Assembly: GCA_030728545.1 (NCBI GenBank) | Contig: JANQZQ010000080.1 | Coordinates: 5,594 to 15,254, forward strand | Source of the DNA: Ilumatobacteraceae bacterium | GTDB lineage: Bacteria > Actinomycetota > Acidimicrobiia > Acidimicrobiales > Ilumatobacteraceae | Direction: 5' to 3' | DNA length: 9,661 nt | In this document: positions 6,203 through 9,661 of the stretch, piece by piece | How the letters are laid out: the number at the start of each line of letters is the position of its first letter | Numbering within the stretch: the first letter of the stretch is position 1 | Position numbers and translations under genes: made by a program | The notes under the pieces: model-generated | The model's database searches: none | Told to the model about the DNA's origin: nothing | The model's input: only the letters and a program-made list of their open reading frames with translations

Positions 6203-6232
6203 TATATCTCTCAACAAATATTGAGAGATATA
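6203..6232 (-). promoter_or_regulatory. Perfect 12-bp inverted repeat, probable ars operator overlapping the promoter
   Basis: TATATCTCTCAA (6203-6214) and TTGAGAGATATA (6221-6232) are perfect inverted arms around CAAATA. AT-rich dyads of this kind upstream of the regulator gene are typical ArsR-family operators. On the minus strand the distal arm contains TATAGA (6206-6201), a fair -10. Transcription from it would start only a few bases before the ATG at 6191, making the message nearly leaderless. No convincing -35 is seen. The dyad is certain; binding by the fused ArsR is inferred from position. Confidence 0.75.
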
Positions 6233-6235
6233 TAA

Positions 6236-6253
6236 AGTGAATTATTGGTGAAC
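6236..6253 (-). promoter_or_regulatory. Candidate PHO-box-like direct repeat upstream of the ars operon
   Basis: Reading the minus strand, GTTCACC (6253-6247) is followed exactly 11 bases later by ATTCACT (6242-6236). The first unit is a perfect match to the actinobacterial PhoP unit GTTCACC and the second matches 5 of 7 positions; the 11-base period is the expected one. It lies between the PAC2 stop codon and the ArsR operator, in the only non-coding DNA upstream of the ars operon. Single GTTCACC heptamers also occur inside genes (2638-2644 and, inverted, 8416-8422), so chance is possible. Confidence 0.35.
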
Positions 6254-7153
6254 TTAGTCGTCGCCCTGCTCGCGTAGAAAGCGTTCAAAGGCGTCACCCA
6301 AATCATCGGCGCTCGGCATAACCGTGTCATTGCGTCGGTCATATTCAGCCTCGAGCATTCGCACGTAGTCCTTTGTTTGCTCGTCTTCTTCGAGCGCCGC
6401 CTCGTGAATATCGGCCCATCTCTGAATGTCGTCATACAGTTCGGCATGTTGGGTAGACACATTGAGCACGCGCTCGATGTGTCGCAAGAGCGCCGCTGAT
6501 GACTTGGGGTGCTCAGACGATGCCAAGTAATGCGGAACCCCAACGCGCAAAGACACAGCCGGAATGCGTTCGTGCTCCAGTCGTTCAAGCAGCACACCAA
6601 CGATGCCTGTCGGGCCTTCGTATTGCGGCCGCGAAAGCCCGAGCTTGTCGGCCAGAGCACGGTTTGTGGTGCTGCCGGTCACGACGGGTGTGCGGCTGTG
6701 GGGCAGTGCGTCGAGCATCGCACCAACAGTCACCACTGCACTGCACTGCAATTCGCGGGCACAACGCACGATGCAGGCCACGAACGTAGGCCAATGCAAA
6801 TGGGGTTCAACACCTGAGATGACCACCAAGTCGCGGCCACCATCCGTGTCGCGCGTTGCCATCACCTCGTTGGAAGGCCAACGCACATGGCGCTGGTCGT
6901 CTTCATCCACCCAGATCTCAGGTCGTTCTTGAGTGAAATCAAAAAATGGATCTGGGTCAATTGAGGCAACAGTGACGAAGTTGCGATTTTGCATGAGCCA
7001 ATCCAGAGCACCCGTGGCGGCCTTGGTTGCATCAAACCAACCTTGCAGAGCCACCAGCATTACTGGGCGTGACAAACGAGGAATCTCGTCAATATGCGAG
7101 TCGAGCACCTCGTCAACCGTGGGGTAGTTGTCAGAGAATTGTCGCATTGTCAT
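6254..7153 (-). CDS. PAC2 family protein
   Basis: A 299-residue member of the PAC2 family (proteasome assembly chaperone 2-like), widespread in actinobacteria; its biochemical role there is not settled. Visible family features in order are MLVALQGWFDATKAATGAL (32-50), a stretch with RPEIWVDEDDQRHVRWPSNE (76-95), VVISGVEPHLHWPTFV (109-124), VTVGAMLDALPHSRTPVVTG (141-160), the strongly conserved YEGPTGIVGVL (178-188), SLRVGVPHYLA (201-211), and a charged helical C-terminus ending in a predicted coiled helix (DDLGDAFERFLRE). There is no signal peptide or membrane helix, so it is cytoplasmic. The ATG at 7153 overlaps the serC stop by 4 bases; a second ATG two codons later (7147) is an equally possible start. 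No Shine-Dalgarno is visible, which fits translational coupling to serC. No proteasome gene is seen in the window. Confidence 0.9.
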   Translation of the reverse strand: MTMRQFSDNYPTVDEVLDSHIDEIPRLSRPVMLVALQGWFDATKAATGALDWLMQNRNFVTVASIDPDPFFDFTQERPEIWVDEDDQRHVRWPSNEVMATRDTDGGRDLVVISGVEPHLHWPTFVACIVRCARELQCSAVVTVGAMLDALPHSRTPVVTGSTTNRALADKLGLSRPQYEGPTGIVGVLLERLEHERIPAVSLRVGVPHYLASSEHPKSSAALLRHIERVLNVSTQHAELYDDIQRWADIHEAALEEDEQTKDYVRMLEAEYDRRNDTVMPSADDLGDAFERFLREQGDD

Positions 7154-8274
7154 GCACGCAATCGCTCGGCGACATAGTCGACACAGCGGGTGAGTGCTGC
7201 AACGTCGGCAGGTTCAACCGCGGGGAACATTCCGACTCGCAATTGGTTGCGGCCCAACTTGCGGTAACCGTCAGTGTCGACGATGCCGTTGTTGCGCAAC
7301 ACTGCACTCATATCGCTTGCTGCAACACCATCGAGGTCGATGGTGGCCACTACATGCGAGCGTTGAGCAGTGTTGGCTACGAATGGCGTGGCATACGCGC
7401 TTTGTTGTGCCCAGTTGTAGATAATGCTGGCTGACTCGGCCGTGCGTGCAGCACACCACGACAGGCCACCCTGCGCCAGCATCCACTGCAGTTGTTGGTC
7501 GAGCAGAAAGATGGTGGCGATAGCGGGGGTGTTGTAGGTCTGATCAGCACGCGAGTTGTCGAGAGCGATTTTCAGATCCAGCGACGCAGGTGTCCAGCGA
7601 CCAGTGGAATTGATTTTTTCAATTCGTGCAATGGCACGCGGCGAACAGCAGGCGATCCACAAACCACCATCGCTGGCAAACGATTTTTGGGGGGCAAAGT
7701 AATAGACGTCAACTTCGCTCGGCGACCAGGCAAGACCGCCCGCAGCAGAAGTCGCATCAACAATGACCAGTGCATCGCCGATACCTGCAGGACGTGTGAG
7801 CCGCATGGCGACACCAGTTGAGGTTTCGTTATGAGTGAGGCAGTAGGTGTCGACATCGGCAGCAATGGCTGCGGGGTGAGTGCCGGGCTCACTGCTCACC
7901 ACCATGGGCTGGCCAAGATGCGGTGCTGCTGCGGTGGCATCGGCAAACTTCTGAGAGAACTCGCCAAACACCAGGTGTTGGCTGCGTTGTTCGACAAGGC
8001 CGAAGGTGGCAACGTCCCAAAACACCGTCGAGCCACCATTGCCAAGAACGACTTCCCATCCATCGGGCAGCGAAAACAACTCGCGGATCCCGGCACGAAC
8101 ACTGCCCACCAGCTGTTTGATGGGCGGCTGGCGGTGCGAGGTGCCCATGAGTCGGCGGCCGGCCTCGGCAAGTGCGTCGAGTTGCGCATCGCGCACCTTG
8201 GAAGGGCCGCACCCGAAGCGCCCGTCACTCGGCAACATTTCGGCTGGAATTGTTATTGCTGTAGCGGGCTGCAT
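7150..8274 (-). CDS. serC: Phosphoserine aminotransferase SerC
   Basis: PLP-dependent aminotransferase that converts 3-phosphohydroxypyruvate and glutamate to phosphoserine, the second step of serine synthesis. It has 374 residues. Motifs (numbered from the ATG at 8274) are RFGCGPSKV near the N-terminus (19-27), a GTSHR helix region (44-48), LGNGGSTVFWD (77-87), THNETSTGV (147-155), VDATSAAGG (172-180), the cofactor lysine K197 in FAPQKSFASDGG, TYNTPA (246-251) and the C-terminal LRVGMFPA (345-352). The match is to the actinobacterial subgroup. The frame also contains a GTG at 8280, but the ATG at 8274 gives an N-terminus closer to family members (…ITIPAEMLPSDGRFGCGPSKV). No clear Shine-Dalgarno precedes either. 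It diverges from the aminotransferase gene at 8290 and overlaps the downstream PAC2 gene by 4 bases. Confidence 0.94.
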   Translation of the reverse strand: MQPATAITIPAEMLPSDGRFGCGPSKVRDAQLDALAEAGRRLMGTSHRQPPIKQLVGSVRAGIRELFSLPDGWEVVLGNGGSTVFWDVATFGLVEQRSQHLVFGEFSQKFADATAAAPHLGQPMVVSSEPGTHPAAIAADVDTYCLTHNETSTGVAMRLTRPAGIGDALVIVDATSAAGGLAWSPSEVDVYYFAPQKSFASDGGLWIACCSPRAIARIEKINSTGRWTPASLDLKIALDNSRADQTYNTPAIATIFLLDQQLQWMLAQGGLSWCAARTAESASIIYNWAQQSAYATPFVANTAQRSHVVATIDLDGVAASDMSAVLRNNGIVDTDGYRKLGRNQLRVGMFPAVEPADVAALTRCVDYVAERLRA

Positions 8275-8289
8275 CGTCACCGTCTTAGC

Positions 8290-9522
8290 ATGGCAGGGAT
8301 GTCGTCAAGTTCAACACCAGTAAACAAGAAGTCAAGGGTGTCGGCTCGACTGGCGGCCATCGCCGAATCTGCCACGTTGGCAGTCGATGCAAAAGCAAAG
8401 GCACTGCAGGCCAAAGGTGAACATGTCATCGGCTTTGGTGCCGGTGAGCCCGATTTCGCCACACCCGAACACATCGTTGAAGCGGCAGTAAAGGCAGCGC
8501 GTGACCCGAAGGCGCACCGTTACACACCAGCAGCTGGGTTGCCGGTCTTGCGCGACGCGATTGTTGCAAAAACCAAGCGTGACAGTGGCTTCGAGTGCGC
8601 ATCGTCGCAGGTGCTGGTGACGGTCGGTGGCAAGTACGCAGTGTTTGTGGCGTTCGCCGCACTGTGCGACCCCGGCGACGAAGTGATTTGCCCAGCACCG
8701 TATTGGACTACGTATCCCGAAGCCATTGCGCTGGCTGGCGGTGTGCCCAAAGTGATCGACACCACCGAACAAACTGAATTCAAAGTCACCGTCGAGCAAC
8801 TAGAACGTGCCAAGACACCGCGCACCAAGGTGTTGCTCTTTGTTTCGCCCGACAACCCGAGCGGCTCGGTGTATTCCCGTGCAGAAACCATTGCCATCGG
8901 CCAATGGGCAGCAAAAAATGACGTGTGGGTGGTAACCGACGAGATCTACGAGCACCTCACCTACGGCGGCCATGAGTTTCATTCGATGCCCACGTTGGTG
9001 CCCGAGATTGCCGACCGTTGTGTGATCGTCAACGGTGTCGCCAAAACCTATGCCATGACGGGCTGGCGCGTGGGTTGGATGATCGGGCCACCTGACGTGA
9101 TGAAGGCTGCGATCAACTTTCAAAGCCACACCACAAGCAACGTGTCGAACGTGGCGCAATACGCCGCCCTTGCCGCACTCACTGGTGGTTTAGATGATGT
9201 CGCACGCATGCGCGCAGCCTTTGCGCGGCGTGGCGAGCAGATGCATCAGATGTTGACTGCGATACCGGGCGTTACCTGCATGCAGCCACAGGGTGCGTTT
9301 TACTGCTTCCCCAACGTGGGTGGTTTATTACAGCGCAATATTGGTGGCATCACCGCCCATAACACCATGCAATTGGCTGATCTCGTGCTCGACCAAGCAA
9401 AGGTCGCATTCGTGCCAGGCGAAGCCTTCGGTGCGCCGGGGTATGCCCGCTTTTCATTTGCGCTGGGTGACGACGACCTGCGCGAAGGCATTTCGCGATT
9501 CGCCTCGCTTGTTGCTGGCTGA
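8290..9522 (+). CDS. aspC: Class I pyridoxal phosphate aminotransferase, aspartate-type
   Basis: Transfers amino groups between aspartate (possibly also aromatic or prephenate substrates) and 2-oxoglutarate in the cytoplasm. It has 410 residues. Visible elements are the N-terminal VSARLAAIAESATLAVDAKA (17-36), GFGAGEPDFATP (48-59), HRYTPAAGLPVLRDA (76-90), the DNPSG asparagine N188, TDEIYEHL with D217, the PLP lysine K252 in NGVAKTYAMTGWRVGW, and the substrate-carboxylate arginine R387 in GYARFSFA. The pattern fits subgroup Ib. The open frame extends upstream to 7831, but that part runs antisense to serC and is not protein-like; the family alignment begins just after 8290. ATG 8290 and ATG 8299 are both possible starts and neither has a convincing Shine-Dalgarno. 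Exact substrate preference cannot be decided from sequence alone. Confidence 0.92.
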   Translation: MAGMSSSSTPVNKKSRVSARLAAIAESATLAVDAKAKALQAKGEHVIGFGAGEPDFATPEHIVEAAVKAARDPKAHRYTPAAGLPVLRDAIVAKTKRDSGFECASSQVLVTVGGKYAVFVAFAALCDPGDEVICPAPYWTTYPEAIALAGGVPKVIDTTEQTEFKVTVEQLERAKTPRTKVLLFVSPDNPSGSVYSRAETIAIGQWAAKNDVWVVTDEIYEHLTYGGHEFHSMPTLVPEIADRCVIVNGVAKTYAMTGWRVGWMIGPPDVMKAAINFQSHTTSNVSNVAQYAALAALTGGLDDVARMRAAFARRGEQMHQMLTAIPGVTCMQPQGAFYCFPNVGGLLQRNIGGITAHNTMQLADLVLDQAKVAFVPGEAFGAPGYARFSFALGDDDLREGISRFASLVAG

Positions 9523-9524
9523 AC

Positions 9525-9533
9525 TGGTATGGT
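9525..9533 (+). promoter_or_regulatory. Possible extended -10 promoter for the riboswitch RNA
   Basis: TGGTATGGT (9525-9533) combines a TGn extension with TATGGT, 4 of 6 matches to the -10 consensus, three bases after the aminotransferase stop. It would start transcription near 9540, at the 5' edge of the cobalamin aptamer. There is no good -35. Read-through from the aminotransferase gene is the alternative. Confidence 0.25.
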
Positions 9534-9661
9534 CGGTGTGCTGCAGCAATAGTTGCAGTGCATGTTCGTAAGCGAAGTCCGGTGAGATTCCGGCACTGTC
9601 CCGCAACGGTAATGCGACTCCCGATAGTTATCGGCGCGTCGTAAGTCCGGTCGCCTAACGA
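9533..9661 (+). ncRNA. Cobalamin riboswitch aptamer (3' end cut by window)
   Basis: A B12-sensing leader RNA (Rfam cobalamin class). Seen in order are AAGCGAAG (9570-9577), the CCGGTGAGATTCCGG stem-loop (9579-9593), the B12-box core TCCCGCAACGGTAATGCG (9599-9616), a side hairpin CCGAT/ATCGG (9621-9625, 9630-9634) closed by CGAC/GTCG, and the conserved 3' strand AAGTCCGG followed by CGCC (9643-9655). The kissing-loop partner, the expression platform and the controlled gene lie beyond the window. Such riboswitches normally turn off cobalamin synthesis or uptake genes, or B12-independent isozymes, when adenosyl- or methylcobalamin is plentiful. The 5' boundary is approximate. Confidence 0.92.

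Noticed and set aside
5788..6240. Plus-strand 150-residue open frame across the ArsR-ArsC fusion
   Set aside because: It is antisense to a gene with clear HTH and CX5R motifs, has no recognisable domain and has a composition typical of a shadow frame.
7831..8289. In-frame upstream extension of the aminotransferase reading frame
   Set aside because: It runs antisense to the conserved N-terminal half of serC, is rich in Cys, His and Arg unlike a real domain, and the aminotransferase family begins right after 8290.

Overview
The window looks like a chromosomal segment of an actinobacterium, probably an Acidimicrobiia-like lineage with a mid-50s GC content (estimated by eye). The reasons are a PAC2-family gene of the actinobacterial type, an actinobacterial-type SerC, a PstB with the DEPCSALDP Walker B variant, and an ArsC with the N-terminal three-helix-bundle extension seen in actinobacteria. 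The placement at class level is inference. No tRNA, rRNA, CRISPR, IS element or prophage gene was seen, and no gap longer than 300 bases lacks a gene.

Layout. (1) Positions 2-4162, plus strand: a high-affinity phosphate ABC transporter in the order pstC (5' end cut by the window), pstA, pstB, pstS. pstC and pstA overlap by 4 bases. A 114-base gap between pstB and pstS holds a PHO-box-like repeat, a candidate promoter, and a leader hairpin that would mask the pstS Shine-Dalgarno. pstS ends at a textbook intrinsic terminator. No phoU is present. (2) Positions 4239-6191, minus strand and convergent with pst: a compact arsenic-type operon running ArsR-ArsC fusion, then ArsC-type reductase, then aquaporin. 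It is preceded by a perfect 12-bp inverted repeat (likely operator) and by a second PHO-box-like direct repeat. No ArsB or Acr3 efflux pump is present, so the aquaporin is the likely arsenite exit, as in the AqpS-type ars operon of Sinorhizobium. (3) Positions 6254-8274, minus strand: serC followed by a PAC2-family gene, overlapping by 4 bases. (4) Positions 8290-9522, plus strand: a class I aspartate-type aminotransferase, diverging from serC with only about 15 bases between start codons. (5) Positions 9533-9661: a cobalamin riboswitch aptamer whose 3' part and regulated gene lie beyond the window.

How it fits together. Arsenate resembles phosphate and enters cells through phosphate transporters. 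A reductase, a fused sensor/phosphatase and an arsenite-permeable channel next to pst would let the cell scavenge phosphate while disposing of arsenate. PHO-box-like repeats in both regulatory gaps suggest, without proving, that phosphate starvation regulates both units. The serC/aminotransferase pair is ordinary amino-acid biosynthesis.
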